From: Blasia pusilla
Lineage: Eukaryota > Marchantiophyta > Marchantiopsida > Blasiales
DNA length: 64,000 bases
Direction of reading: 5' to 3'
Assembly (NCBI GenBank): GCA_050084515.1
Contig: CM114275.1
Span: 13,206,001 to 13,270,000 of the forward strand
Positions within the stretch are counted from its first letter, which is position 1. The number at the start of each line of letters is the position of its first letter. The notes below the pieces were generated by a model that ran no database searches, had not been told where the DNA came from, and saw only the letters and a program-made list of their open reading frames with translations. Shown here one piece after another: positions 1-13,080 of this stretch. A program made the translations under genes and the position numbers.

Positions 1-1215
1 TGCTCTGCGTCTGGAAGGATCAACTGACGTTACAAACATGGTGCTCAGTTGTCCTGCTGTTACCCCTTCACTTCCTACATTCCCTTTCAAATTTAGAACA
101 GAAGATAGACACACCCGCAAAAATTTGAGAGCATGCTTCCGGTAGAAGGCATCCACCCCTGTTTGGGTTCCCATTACAGCAGACCTTGCAAGAAATATAC
201 AACGATCCAAGGGGACAAGAAATGATGTGGTGGGCTCAAACGTCAATATGAGCCGCAATCCATGCTCTGGGTTTTCTTTGCACTCAAGGGATAATGGCTC
301 TTTCAAAAACCTTCGATTCCTTCCACCTAATTTCCCAAGCAGCTGTAAGGACTTGGAACCCCATGGATAGGGTTTCGGGCGAAGGTGTGACCACAATGTC
401 AAAATTAGTTCAGACATAACATTGGCCATGCTCGGCTCCAAGAACTCGGGATTCAGGCTGTCAATCCAAAACTCCAAAGTCCTAAGGCCCAGACCAATTA
501 GTTCATCACTGCCTTTCAATGCCAGAACAAGTGGTTTCATCAACCTGGGTAGATGAGGAAGAAGAGAGCTTAATCGCGCCGGCATAGTGAGGCATAATTC
601 AACGACCAGATCAATCATGTCAAGCCCTGTTGGTCCCTCCACCATGGCAAGCAACATGTTTAGACAAGGCTGTAGTGTAGAAATGAACTCTCGAAACAAC
701 AGTTCAAATTTTCCACCAGAAAGAGCTCTGAACATGATGCGCAGGAGTTGCATGTAGCCTAAGGGCTTATCTACTTCTGTTGCATTCTTCATGCACACCT
801 CCATCAATGTCAGCACATGAGGCTGCAGGACACGCTCACAATCTCCCGGAAACTTTGCTACAGCCACAAAAAGATACCGGAATAGCTGCAGTACCAATTT
901 GGCTGCAGGCATGTCAGGTTGCTTCAAAACTTCTAGTTTGCTATTAACAAGATAATTTACAAGTACGTCAGCAAAGTGACGAGTAACTTTTTGGGTCTGA
1001 AGAAGTGTAGAAAAGATCTGTAGTAGCTGTTGGTTGCCAAGCATACACTCAAAAAGGTGCGGCATGCACAAAGAGAACATGTCCATCAGGTTGCGATGCT
1101 CCATCACTGCAAATACTGACGAATAGTGAGTAAACATGTCTTTCTCTTCATCCTTCTCTTTGAAAAGAGCCAGACAGTATACCCCACTTTTTAAGATCCC
1201 AGATGCCAGCCGAAC
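1..1215 (-). CDS. TRA1: TRA1 exon 13 (405 codons, open at the window edge)
   Basis: One uninterrupted minus-strand reading frame from the acceptor at 1216-1217 (TTTGCAG before GTTCGG) to base 1. It reads [20 protein letters not shown], then [87 protein letters not shown] and ends [16 protein letters not shown]. This is the HEAT-repeat core of TRA1/TRRAP. It has no start codon of its own because it is an internal exon. The edge falls on a codon boundary. Confidence 0.92.
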
Positions 1216-4200
1216 CTGCAAATTATCATCCAACAAATAGAAACTTGTCATCACAAGGCCCAAAAGCATAAGACCAACCGCCTTCATTGCAAACTCCAGA
1301 ACAGGCAGCTCATCTTCAAGAAACCTAGAAGGATGCTCTAACACCATGTCTGAAACTTATCTGCCCACTTGTTTCAAGTCAGAACCATAAATCTTAGCAT
1401 TCAAAAGTTTACAGCCTCCTAACAAGAGGCATAGTTGTATGAAGCATAAAAAGTCAGCGCCTCCCAGAATGAGCAATACTGCTAGTTGTTTCAATCTAGA
1501 ATTGTCGCAATTTGAAGATCCCTTAATCTTTCTGCTAACTTTAACAGGTTTGTCTACTTTTTTTGCTAGTATCACAATTATTTGATACACAAAAGTGCTA
1601 TGCCTACCAGTTTAATTTTTCCCACACCCTGCACTTCCCTACATAGAATTGATCATCGATTAATGGGCCCACACCAGAACCTGGGTTTTTGAAAATCGAC
1701 AAAAAACCAAGCTGATTGTTCCCATTATCTCCCCCAAAACAAGATATGATCTGTGATAACATTGATAAAATCATTTAACAATCGTTTTTCAGTCTTTGGT
1801 CAATCATGTGACAATGAACAGAAAAACCTACTCCAATGTGCTCTGTGGGAACCTTAGCAGACACAGAAACTGCCTCCGCACTGATCTAAAGTGTGTTTGT
1901 TATACAAGGATCTACATGAACAAGAGAAAGTACTGCAATTTAAGACCATAATGAATAAGGAAGTCTTTTTTTAATTATGCACACTATATGATGCACCAAA
2001 TGAGTAACTTCATTCAAGAAAAAACAAACAAACCTCATCCTCTCTCATGCCCTTGGGACCACCAGGAGCAGCTGCTCCAGATGCCTGGGGAACTTGCATT
2101 TGTTGTGATGCATTGAAGTGTGTGATGCTCCAAACCAGCGTCTTCATTCCTGTATGTCACATGTAACTTCGTGATGAGATTATTGCTTACGCAACAGAAT
2201 TACATGAGAGAAGGTAAACATTTTTACAACATCGGACCACGCGAACTGGCAACTACACAAACATGGCCATATCCTTATGCCTGATAATGAGAAAAAATGA
2301 AGACCCCGCCAAACTATAATAATGCACATGGGCCCATTAAACAGACTCTACATGGAGAGAAAGCTTACCCATGATCAATGTCCTGATCAGCTGTTTACAA
2401 TCACTGACCTCCTTGGAATGCTCTGGAGGTACTGGGAGGTTAAGAGCAGACTGCCAACCACAACAAATCCACTGATCGCTTGAAAAAAAATTCCAAGGGA
2501 CGAACTAGGAATCCAGTTTTAATGATGTATACCAAAATCAAACCTATAAATTAACTGCAACACGGGTCAGTCAAATTTCTGAGGACGCACATTCATTGCC
2601 ATCACATGTCATGACAAAACATAAGTTGGATTGCGCGTGGGTGGTGTGTGTATCAACAGCACAACTAGTTTCCATCTCTTACACTTTTCACTACGGAGGA
2701 GAAAGGAAAGATACATCCATTGATGTTTGATCTGGCTGGTATATTCACCATGACTAAATTTTCACTAAATAGGAGCAATTATTGTCAGGTGAGTAGAACT
2801 AGGTTTGAAGAGAGCACATGAACTACAAAAGACCAGAAAAAGAAATCACCTGAACGGGAAGCTCCAATCTTGACCTCAATGCTGGTCGCTCTTTTCCATC
2901 ATCACCTTCACCTCCCTCCAGTAGCTTCATAATCCCACACTTATCATATCAGATGCAATTTCACTATTATTTGCCTAAGGACCAAGAGTATGGAAGCTTG
3001 AATCTGAAATCCAAGTTGCAACTGTATGGAAAGGACTTGAATCATTCTGAACTCACACACACGAGGCAGGTTTACAAGCAGGACAGCTCCTTCCAGCTCA
3101 TCCTATCCCACTAGCACTACTTAACGGATGAAGAGGGGAGCTCCAAAGTTGGTGGGATAGACTATAGTAATGACATGACCAATAGCGAACAGACCGAAGC
3201 TGCCCATAGAGATTGCACTCATCTATTCAACTAGTTATTAAGTCATGTTTTGTTTCTTTCAAAGACTGGGAAGTTTAGGGCTGGGAAAGTTTTTTGGGAC
3301 ATTCTTGGAAGAACCCATTAATCTATTTCAGTGACAAGTCTAAGCAGAATGATAACATCTTTACTGTATTCAAATATCGGATGAAACATAATTATCATCT
3401 TTACTGTCTCTGGTCCTGAGTCAGCACACATCTCCATCCTCAACAAATAAGACATCCCAGAAGTTCCTAAGAAAAACAAAGAAAACTAGGATATCTTAGT
3501 CACCTCACCAAATCACTACCATTATCCCAAATTTTTGTTCCTCTTTCTCAATCACAACCCACTCATAGCATATGTTTATTTGACACTCTGGTTATCATGC
3601 TTAACAGAATTCCAACAATACACTTTCCATATGTAAGACAAATGATTTTCTATCTACAAGCACACAGCTCTGCTCTTAACTCCAACTGAAACAGTTTTAC
3701 CAAGCACTGCCAATGCATACCTGAGGAATCAAATGTTTGAGGGTTCCAAACTTGCTGACAAATGCATCTAAAATCCGACCCTGCATGAAGCAAGCCAAAT
3801 TCATCATCATATGCCACAAACTAGCTGTCTTGTAGTCCAGAAATTGTGGTGTTGAAAACAAGCATTCAGCATGAGAGAATATCGGGATCCAGATTGACAT
3901 CAAACACTGACTCTACAGACATACCAGTAATGCTCTGCCTTCCTCTTTACTATGCTGATCAACTCGCCTACTAAATATTGTTTCCACCTGGAATGGAAAA
4001 GCATGACAATCAAACATACAACTTCACAATGTGAGCACTTTTTCAAGATGCCAAATTAGAATATTAAACAAATTTGCCTCAAGAGTTCTCCTTGCATTGA
4101 TTGACTCTTAAAAATAAAAATAAAAATCACCTAATCTTTCTAGAAAAGGGATTGATGTGCACTGAACGCCTTCAGTGATCATTTGCAGAACATTCTAAAG

Positions 4201-7200
4201 CAAGATACAAGCATTTGACAAACTCAACTTAAATTTACTAGTTTACATTTGGAGAAGAACTTTTGAAATAGGACAATGGAAAAAATTTGACAACAACGTT
4301 TTGACAACCAAAAATAGGACACATTGTGCACATACAGCATTCTAGATCTCTTAGCAGCAACCACTGTTGATAGTATAAATTTTCTTTCTAATCCTACATG
4401 AATGCCACATTCGGCATGTAGCAAAGCCAGGAGCACAACAAATCAACAGCACTCTCAGACAGGCTCCTTCCTATTCAATATTGCAAGTTTATAAGCAGAC
4501 AATTACTGGTAAGCTTCCTCACCAGATTCAGCATTAGACGCACACATGTCGTTTGTACACTCAGTGGAAGGGAGGAATCATGTACATTTCGTGAAAACAG
4601 GTAGACAATTCGCGAGAGCTGCAAGGAAATCAAAGCATGTCAGGAGCAGAAAAGAACCAGAACTGGCCACAAATTTGTATTCACAACATCAAAGAAGAAT
4701 TGTATCAGCGCACATAAATGATGGTTATTTCACTGTCAGAAGATTTTTAAATGGAAGGTAAACTCCCAGTCAAGAGAGTACACCTGCAATATAAGAACTC
4801 TGAGAAACAAAAGCGGATTAATTAAGATAACAGAAACCAACTTGTCATTGAAGAGAAGTGACCTGAGCAAGTAAAAGGTCCAGGCGAACATGGTGGATAA
4901 GCTCTGCAAGTAAACTGTACGCAAGAGGGCGGAGTGTTTCGTAACATGCCCGCCCTGTTCCTACAAGGACCCTGGCAGAGAAATGGCAAAGAGACAGCAG
5001 ATTATCTTGGAAATTCAAAGATCAAAATCTTGAAAGGTATCATGATCTGTTTCACAAAGTCCAAAGACTTCAGAAAGAGAGAAAATGCCTAAAACTACCA
5101 TACCTTACCATGCAGCCAAAATGGAAAAACCATTCGATGCTGTGCAGACCACTGGCTCACAACAAACATCAAGAAGAGGAATACTACCTTTCATCGAGGA
5201 GGGTGTCTATTTGTGAGAAGAAGCCTTTGCGAAAATCTGTAGCAAGCACATGTCTTGTCGCTACCAAAAGCTCCTAAAAAAATCACATTCAGCCTTGAGT
5301 TACCATTACACATCCAGTCAACAGCTATGCCATCCCTTTAGTTGGTCCACTATAAGCAACAAGCAAGACGAAGGAATCCATTGAGCTCACAGTTTGTAGC
5401 TGACAGATCACAACATCATTCAAGAATCTGAAGAAAACTTAGATCTCATTGGAGCATCCAATCAAAAGCATCCAGTAGCACTAGTGAATGAGCATGGGAC
5501 ACATTTAGTTAGGACCAAAAGACACAAGATGGAGTCACAGCGAGCATTGGCATCAAATTCACATAAATATTGAGAATGGCAGCCAGCTGCAGTAGAACTC
5601 ACCTTCCGTATAGAGACAGAATCTGGACAGCTAACCAAGAGGTTGACTATACTCCTTGAGATGCTCTCCTCATGAGGACGAATAAAGTCAGCAAAGCTTT
5701 TCAGCAAGTAAGTGAGAAAAGAAACTGTCTGCAGTTCAATAACACCGAAGTTGAGCTAGTTCAGGACATTGATAATTGCAGAAGAATCAAGAAACCATAC
5801 AAATTCGATGCACATGTGCACCAATGCACTACTTGCAGTCCACTAATGCTTCCCTACAGTGCCACAATTCCAAATTGCAAAACAAATTTGCAAAAGCAGG
5901 CTTTGCTGCTGAAAGTTAACTCAGTCACCTTGACTTGGGCAGCTTTCAACTCTGCAAATGAATTCTTCAGGTTGGTCGGCACTTGAGGTGGTCCAGTAAT
6001 CGATATGGCACCAACCATGAGAGGAAGAAGCGGGGGAATGTTGGTTTGAACATACCGAGGGTAGAGTTGAAACAGAAACATCACAATGAGGGGGCATTCA
6101 GTCACTACTTTAAATGAACGTGTGCTAGGATTCAACTGTCCAAGTAGTGGACCACCTCCTGGAGACTTCTGTTGTCCCATGTAACCCATATTATGCTGGG
6201 AACCGCTCAGTTGTGTATCACCAATGGTGTCCTCAAAAAAGTAGCTCACGGTATTTTTAAAATTCTGGTAAATCTGCACAACAAAGAAACCAATCACAAC
6301 ACTGAAATATGCCTTTCGCAACTACTTCACATAATCACCCCAGAGTTGAAATTATTTTCACTTATCCGGGACTTATACAGAATGTCTAGCCTTTCCTATT
6401 CTCAAACTCTGTACACTCCTCTCAGGTGGCAATCTTCTCATCAGCAGGCCCCAAATTTGACTCACCTTGCATACGAAGTCCAGGAATGGCTGCACCTCAG
6501 GTTCCAAGGCGGGTCTGAAATTTTTGTGCAGGTCAAAGATGATGCGTAGACAAATAAGCCCATTCTCTTCATTATCAGACGACAGCACATGCATTGAGAG
6601 CTTGAGTAAATCCTGTACGAAGGGCCTGATAACTTCAGTGTGGGGTAACCGGTTGAGTATCTCAATGACCACATTTCGGAGCTTATGCTCATAACTATCG
6701 GTGCCTTGCGGTTTGGTGTTCTGCGTGAGTAACTGTGAGAACACTCTAAAGTAGCTCTTTAAAAAGTTTAAGTACTCCGAGGTGTGCACAATTTCGATGC
6801 TGTCTCGTACTTCTGTGGCCAGCAGAAGCCTGTTTTGCATAGCTGAAATCCATGGAGTTAAGAAGATAATGTAAACTCAAAAAAGTTCCGTAACTTCTCT
6901 AAAGCCATCGAGAAACAAAGAATAAAGAAAACTCGCGAGCACTTAAAGAACTCGGTCCACTGTCACAAAACGCTAAAATGCAAAATTGAGCTGGAAACCT
7001 CATGCACAGCATTTATGTGAGGAGACAGCTGAGGCAAAGTGAAGAATAATAGAACTGTAGATGAAAGCGGGAACACAAATGGAAAGGGAAGCTCAAGGGA
7101 AACAAACGGAAATAGACATTGTTGGTGTCCCTGAGTCGTCATAAAAACACACGAATAACTTCAAATCAGCTAGCAGTCGAGAAGAAAATGAAATTGCATG

Positions 7201-7372
7201 TTTCAGAACGATACAAAAGAGACTCGCGGAAGTCGACATCGTTGACCGAGGCAAAGGAGAAGAGAAAATTCAAAACGGGAGTGTTATCAAAATACAGTAC
7301 GAAGAGCAGGATACACAAGTCGGGGTCCAAAAATTTGCGCGCATGTTGATCAAAATTGGCAGTATGAATCAT
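1..7372 (-). CDS. TRA1: TRA1/TRRAP homologue, N-terminal part (gene continues past left edge)
   Basis: Giant HEAT-repeat/PIKK-like pseudokinase scaffold that carries activator contacts in the nuclear SAGA and NuA4 acetyltransferase complexes (family knowledge). Exons I read, in coding order: 7372-7315, 6842-6466, 6273-5929, 5728-5603, 5273-5188, 4971-4863, 4618-4523, 3987-3925, 3780-3721, 2924-2850, 2450-2369, 2149-2034, 1215-1. They total 2808 nt (936 codons), with GT/AG borders and consistent phases. Recognised stretches include [49 protein letters not shown] and [16 protein letters not shown], which match plant TRA1 in order. The start is the ATG at 7372, the first Met before the conserved NFDQHARKF block. 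Plant TRA1 is about 3,900 residues, so only the HEAT-repeat N-terminal quarter lies here; the FAT and kinase-like domains are outside. No frame breaks seen; probably functional. Confidence 0.93.
2034..4971 (-). CDS. TRA1: TRA1 exons 6-12
   Basis: Seven short exons: 4971-4863 ([20 protein letters not shown]), 4618-4523 ([20 protein letters not shown]), 3987-3925 ([20 protein letters not shown]), 3780-3721 ([20 protein letters not shown]), 2924-2850 ([20 protein letters not shown]), 2450-2369 ([20 protein letters not shown]) and 2149-2034 ([11 protein letters not shown] to KGMREDE). Several are only 60-82 nt and are recognisable only because each continues the known TRA1 order and phase. The introns between them show nothing else I can name. 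Confidence 0.86.
5188..7372 (-). CDS. TRA1: TRA1 exons 1-5
   Basis: Exon 1 (7372-7315) is 58 nt and ends in phase 1. Exon 2 (6842-6466) restores the frame with a Ser codon across the junction and carries [20 protein letters not shown] and [20 protein letters not shown]. Exon 3 (6273-5929, 115 codons) carries the variable Gly/Gln-rich stretch and then [14 protein letters not shown]. Exon 4 (5728-5603, 42 codons) reads [20 protein letters not shown]. Exon 5 (5273-5188) reads [14 protein letters not shown]. All borders are GT/AG; the exon 1 donor is GTATCC. Confidence 0.88.
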
Positions 7373-8140
7373 TCTATTACCAGGCACAAGACACCCCCCA
7401 CCGGAAGTCACGTTTGATCAATCAAAGTCCCCCGCAACATCTACAAACAACGATGTCTCTGCATCCAGACATTCCAACTCCACAATTAACACAGAGTCAA
7501 AATGGCCACGGAAAGCGCCACGCGCAGTAAAAAGCTCACGGCTCCCACGCGCGCCCTTTAATTCAGTCGCTAATCACTACCAGAAAAATGGAGTCGCTCT
7601 TCCGCGGCGTCAGTACCTGCCTCGCGAAACGAAGACCGCCAAATGTTTCAAGCTCCTCTCACAGCCTCGCACGACCCGCATGTGACAGCATGTGCGCCAC
7701 GCTTCCTTTCGCTCTGTCCGAGTGTATGTCTCCCACTCCGATAGCTCGGACGCAATCACGGAACACGGAGCCTGAAGACGCGGAGGAGAAAAGAGAGCTA
7801 TCGCGGGAGAGAAAAGGAAATGCTAAACCCTCGACGATGCACGGTGACAGCCTACGAGCACGGCCATAAAAGACACCCCTAATTCACTAATCGAGCAAAC
7901 GCTCGTAAAGACGACCCTTGCGCCTCATTTCTCAGCTAATCGCGCTGATTAATTTTGTCTCAGCGTCGACTTTGGACGTGAGATTTTCTCGTCTTCGTTT
8001 CACTACTCTCTCATTAGTCGACCAATCAATCACTCACCAACGGGAAACCACGCCCTCCTTCCGTCCGTCCCTCCTTGACTTACCGTTCCTTCGATGGAAG
8101 GAACAAGTATGCGCTTGCGCACGACTTACCGTTACTTCGA
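7373..8140. other. TRA1 upstream region (5' UTR/promoter, unmarked)
   Basis: 768 bases between the TRA1 start and the Helitron terminus. It is richer in C and G than its surroundings around 7500-7870 and has many CACGCGC/GCGCCAC-type blocks. I see no clear TATA box and cannot place a transcription start. Open frames here (for example 7588-7869 plus) resemble nothing I know and are probably chance. Confidence 0.35.
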
Positions 8141-8168
8141 CTAGTAAGGTGCCCGTGCGAAGCGCGGG
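8141..8168 (-). other. Helitron 3' terminal hairpin and CTAG end
   Basis: Plus-strand bases 8152-8158 (CCCGTGC) pair with 8162-8168 (GCGCGGG) around a GAA loop: a 7-bp stem with one G-T wobble. CTAG follows at 8141-8144, and base 8140 supplies the flanking T on the minus strand. A near-identical terminus occurs at 62944. Confidence 0.8.
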
Positions 8169-8227
8169 TTTGTAAGAAAAAAAATATATCTATAATGAAA
8201 ATAATTTTAAAAATATTTGATATTATG

Positions 8228-10545
8228 TTATGCAACCATCTCTTTACATACAACATTTTGAATGTAATCTATGGCATCATTGGAATGTGTTTCGCTATTA
8301 ATCATAATACGAATTTGAACTCCTTTGTCGTATTCTAGATAACGCCACGTATTATTGGCCATGAGAAAATATAGGCTCGGGTAAGAAATTTCCAAGTTTT
8401 GTCCTTGTGACTTGTTAGTAGTCATGGCAAAAACTGGACGGATAGGGAACAAGAATCTATATAAATCAAAAGGCAACCTTGAGTCAGAAGCTATCAAGGG
8501 GATACGCGGAAGGAAACTTGATTTCCAATTTTCTTCCCCGTGATAATTTCAACAGCAATAATATGTTGCATGAATCCATGGATGATCAATCGAGTGTCAT
8601 TCGCTTGTCCTTTTGCACCATTCATGTTCCGTAAAAGCATAATTGGTACACCAATCTTCAAACACAATCTATGTGGAGGCAATCCGGATGGTAAGCATGG
8701 TGCTCTAGGCATTAGCTAGAAGAAGGTCTTTGGGTCTTTTTCGGAGTCAATGTATTATTTGTAAAGTTTTTTTTAGCCTTTTGACCATTTGGGCCCCACG
8801 GCCTTGATCTATTTACCATTTAACATGTATTCAAGAACTCTATTGGATAAATATAACTCAATCCCTCATTTGGGACGGAATCGGCACTAAGATAAGTATA
8901 CTCCTGTACATAACGTGCACTTATTAAGAAAACTTTTTCCAAACAAAATTCTCAATTTGATGAATTAGATAAGATGAAGTAAGAATAATAACAGTATAGA
9001 TTATTATCTCTCCAGAAAATCGAGACATGACTTCTGTATTAATATCATCAACATCACTATTCCTCAATGTGAGAATAATTGTATCCCTCGAGAAATTGAT
9101 GTCATGAAACCTTTGAAGATTGTTCCCATATACAATATTAGTAAGATCATTCACATTCTTACTATGAACAACCATGTTAGATGGAAGTGGAATAAAATCT
9201 TCTCCCAAAGAAGTGTGTAATGGCACACGACCCTCTCCACCTCCACTAACCAATTATCGAAAGCTTGTTGATGAACACAATGTCCCCTTCTAAATTTTGA
9301 ACTCTCATGTTTGTAGTAAGCTTCATCACCCTTACATGGGACCATAAATGTTATCTTTTTAAAGTGGCTTGGATAATTTTGGGACGATCCCCATAACGAT
9401 TGATACATAAAACTTGTCAAAAGTCACCACCAAAAATAATAAGCTTTCCTCCAAATGGTATGTCCCTAAGGTCATGAGATATCACTCCCATAATATCTTG
9501 GAAGGTACGATTCACTGCCTCAAATGCATGACGATGACTCATAGGTGCCTCATCCCATATAATAAGTGTGGCCTTTTGGATCAAATGTGCTCATCTTGAC
9601 ATCCATGTTGCAAGTGGAGCTTTCATCAACATTTATGGGAATCCTAAAGCGTATGTGTGTTGTACGTCCTCCATCTAATAATAATTGCAACTATTCGAAA
9701 ATATTCTCAATTTGATTAATTAGATAAGATGATGCAACATCTAAAGCAATACGTACCTTATTTCTTACACTTGCAAGGAGAAGATTATATAAGAAGATCT
9801 TACTTGTTCCACCTAGACCATCAATGAAAAACAAATTTCTATAAGATAGAGCATATATGTTACGTTATCCAATTCATCATGTATAGCATCCCAAATGATT
9901 CATTGTCCATTGTTCAAAGATGCCTCTCCACTTCTAACTTGTTTACGTAAGTCATTTTCATCATATAAGAGTGCCCCCGCCTCCAAAAGTGTTTTTGAAT
10001 GAGGGGATTCAAAGTTTCCTTGTGGCATATCTCTTTCCTTGATCTTGCAAATGATAATTTGCTTCCAATAATGCAATGTTAAAGGTAGAAGCATGAGATG
10101 GAAGATTTGGAATTCTTTTTTTTCTGCAAGGGCAACCAATAGACCTTAAGTAAATCCAAAGATATGATTCACAATTGGAAGAAGTAAATGAAAAAGAAAG
10201 ATGACCGCAGGTGTATGCCTTTTGCTTACCTAATGTCGTTCATGTAATATATCCTCTATGAATGGAATACAAATTTGATTCCATATGGCAACAAGTCTAG
10301 CAAGTGTATTATAAGCTAGAATGACTGCAAATAATTGACAAAGTGAGGAACCTCTGTGAATCACAGAAGATTTTTGTAAGCAAGAGAAAAAATCGTTATC
10401 ATCCTCAAGAAGCCATAATTGAATAGCAACTTCCTTAAAAGTTGGATATATCACTCCATGTATAGTTCTCGAGTGTTCATATGAAGTCGCACCTTGAACA
10501 TAATGAAGAAGTAATCGCAACCAGTGACATTCGCCGTCACCTGTA
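8228..10545 (-). pseudogene. Helitron PIF1-like helicase, broken
   Basis: In life this is the C-terminal superfamily 1 DNA helicase of the Helitron Rep-helicase protein. Segments in order on the minus strand: 10540-10230 (LRLLLHYVQGATSYEHSRTI ... VIYPTFKEVAIQLWLLEDDN), 10139-9900 (ending in the LNNGQ motif), about 9840 (a P-loop, GLGGTSK, in place of GGTGKT), about 9660 (GGRTTHTRF-like motif), 8912-8850 (YLSADSV, then PIEFLNT), 8712-8494 (LPPHRLCLKIGVPIMLLRNM) and 8497-8228 (FAMTTNKSQGQNLEISYPS). Many stops and frameshifts and the altered P-loop show it is dead. Family assignment is firm from motif order. Confidence 0.85.
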
Positions 10546-10560
10546 GAAATAGATATATTT

Positions 10561-11119
10561 GGTTAGATCATGTGGTACTCATTTTTACAACAGTATTTTT
10601 GAGGTAAGATAACAGACTCAACCTAAATTAATATACTGGCTACATAAGCACAATACAACATGTAGTGTTTATCTGGATGAGTAAGATATAAACGTCCAAT
10701 AGGATGACCGCGACTGTTTCTTCTGCGTACTCTATAAATCCTTATTTTTTAAAATTTTTACTCCATCGATAATATTAAGGAAAGTCAAGATATAAATACT
10801 CTGGAGCCATCTGATCAAGTTTATTAGTAACAACTCATTAAATTAAGGTCATCTCCCTACATCTTTGTAAACTATCTTCAGGCATGTCATAATCATTGAA
10901 GTAAACCATTTGTGCCTCTGGTAGATGAACAACCAATCTCATAACACTTGGTTGTTCGAAATATAAAATAAACTTGAAAAGTCGCCAACATGCCTATGAA
11001 GAAGAGATATACCTACATGCAATTACATGATAACTTACTTTAATGATCTCACTACATATATCTATCATGTCATTATAATAAAATCATCAATTAGGTTCGA
11101 TAAGATAATCAAATTATGT
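10561..11119. other. AT-rich spacer, nothing recognised
   Basis: About 560 AT-rich bases between helicase remains and the left LTR-like repeat. It could contain eroded Helitron 5' sequence; I see no motif that shows it. Confidence 0.4.
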
Positions 11120-11209
11120 AAACTCTCTCTCTCGCATCAAGATAAAGGTTTTTCACATCCATTACCTCCATTATCGTGGAGGTCATTGATCCATATCTTT
11201 TGAGACCTT

Positions 11210-11600
11210 AAATGATATGGCATCAAATCTCAACAAAGAGAGAATGAGCTCCAAAGCTATCTCCTTGGATATACCCCCTTCCCTCGATCTCCCAAGCTCT
11301 CTCCACGATAACTATGCTTGTAGGTCACCTCCTTGTCTCTGGACCTATTGTAGCGGATCAAGGGTCACTTCCCAAGATAGAAAGTCAAATTGGATAGAAA
11401 ATGGTAACTTATTAGAAATAGTAAGTTTATCTATATGTTCCAAATGAGCCAAAACAAAGGGAAAACTTGCTTTCTCAAGTGACATGTGGACTCAACATCT
11501 CATCCTCCACCTCACAAGGATGTCCTTTACTATCTTGAAAGGCGCTCTATTACATACTCATCAACATATCCTAAAAGACGTGACAATTGTCGTGCGCATA
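11210..11600 (-). repeat. LTR-like direct repeat, left copy
   Basis: Aligns in the same orientation with 18530-18920. Shared blocks include GGTAACTT(A/G)TTAGAAA, TATATGTTCCAAATGA, CACTTCCCAA and CCTTGG(A/G)TATA. The copies have diverged by substitutions and small indels, which suggests an old insertion. Confidence 0.6.
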
Positions 11601-12159
11601 TGTATCGCTACATAACATACATCAATGTCACCAACCATATATACAAACACACAATATCCCATGCTAACTCATGGCATCCAAGCATCAAGACCATATGTAC
11701 CAAAATATCTCCAATCGCTCCCCTAGTTGGTGGTTAGGTCCTTCTAACTTTAGATAGCCATCTATCCCTAGCTCTCACAACACACATCTCTAAGACACTA
11801 AGAGCAAAAAGAAAAGGTGCTCATGTGCCCCCATCGTTAGTGGCCTTCTTATCATCTATATCATAAATATAAGTTATAATATATAACTAGCCGGTATCTT
11901 CTCTATGTATGTATGGGGCAAATTCTTTGTCCCCAAGGGACCCTAGTGAGAGGTGACATCACACATGCCATATGCCACCCTTTCCAACACCCATCTCATA
12001 CTAGCATAGTGATTATCCCGCGGGCATAACCACACAACATACAATGCAAGCATGTAGGAACTATAGCTAAGCTCAGATCAAGTGTATCATCAATGCTAGG
12101 AAGGTGGCGTTGCGCATAGTTACATACATAGTCCTTCCAAACCATATCATCTTATCTCT

Positions 12160-13080
12160 CTAATGAGAGAATACCAAATGGAAAAATATATTTCCCTCTA
12201 AAAATAGTGCTCGTGTGGTCTCATCCAACGTCGGGAATATCGTTTGCTGCAAGTAGACAAAGTCTCCCTGATGAAATCTTTGAATTGTGGATCCATATCC
12301 ACCTCCCCGAATGGAAGCATACCTCAGTATCTTATGATGGTGCGTAATCGCCAAGTTCTCAAATGCCATAGGCATCACTCTCTGAAATAACTTAGCTCTC
12401 TAAGAACATGCTTGCATCCACACATCAAGATCATCGAGGTTCAACACCTCACCTACATCTTGATGAATAGCCGTAGATAAATAAGGCTCTCGACCGTAAA
12501 GCAATTAGAATGGTGAGAAATATGCTAAGGATGCTTGCTTGTTCAATATGTATCCCATTGCCAACCATGGAAATTAGAGATCCCAATCTTCTGTGTGACA
12601 TCTCTCCAAGCCATACTTGCAGAAATCTCTCTTCACCATCTACACAAACCTAACTCTCTACTAGTCCATGTGCCTCATGATGATCTTGCAAAGTGGTGCG
12701 GTGTCCATCAGCGCGTGATCATACAAGACCGGAAACTCACCGCAAAACTTCATACCCTAGTCTCACAACACCTCACTTGGTGTGCCATAATGACTTAACG
12801 CTCGATCTAGGAAGGCATACGCTACTCCCTCACTTGCTTTGTCAGTAAATGCGACCAACTCTATCAATCTCAAGAAGTGTTGGACCATCACCATCACATA
12901 ACACCTATGATGTTTTGTCAAAGGTAAAGGTCCCCTAAAATCCAAACTCCATCTATAACCTAAATACATTATGGGAAGTGGATGCAATTATGGAGTCTAA
13001 GGATTGAATAATGCCCAAAGCGGATTACACACCATGCACATGGCAACAAACTACTAAACATCAATCTACATGCCTCGCCA
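12160..13080 (-). pseudogene. Ty3-like integrase, broken
   Basis: Minus-strand segment 12987-12763 reads YRWSLDFRGPLPLTKHHRCY, then DRALSHYGTPSEVL: the integrase core around the first catalytic Asp and the block before the second. The region continues with stops through KRDFCKYGLERCHTEDWDL and LLYGREPYLSTAIHQDVGEV to 12378-12160, with VMPMAFENLAI, RYASIRGGGYGSTIQRF and GDFVYLQQT, a C-terminal region typical of one plant Ty3 lineage. Stop codons after SEVL and elsewhere show it is inactive. Confidence 0.75.

Larger units (their letters stand above)
8141..10560 (-). mobile_element. Decayed Helitron, 3' half
   Basis: Minus-strand rolling-circle transposon remnant. Its 3' end is precise: on the minus strand it ends in a hairpin, an 8-base spacer (CACCTTA plus the flanking C), and CTAG, followed by a T, as Helitrons inserting between A and T do. 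Upstream lies a broken PIF1-type helicase in the correct orientation. The Rep/HUH part and the 5' TC end are not recognisable, so the right boundary is arbitrary. It sits about 0.8 kb upstream of the TRA1 start. Confidence 0.8.

Noticed and set aside
7588-7869. 93-codon plus frame upstream of TRA1
   Set aside because: No resemblance to a known protein; probably chance in a GC-richer promoter region.
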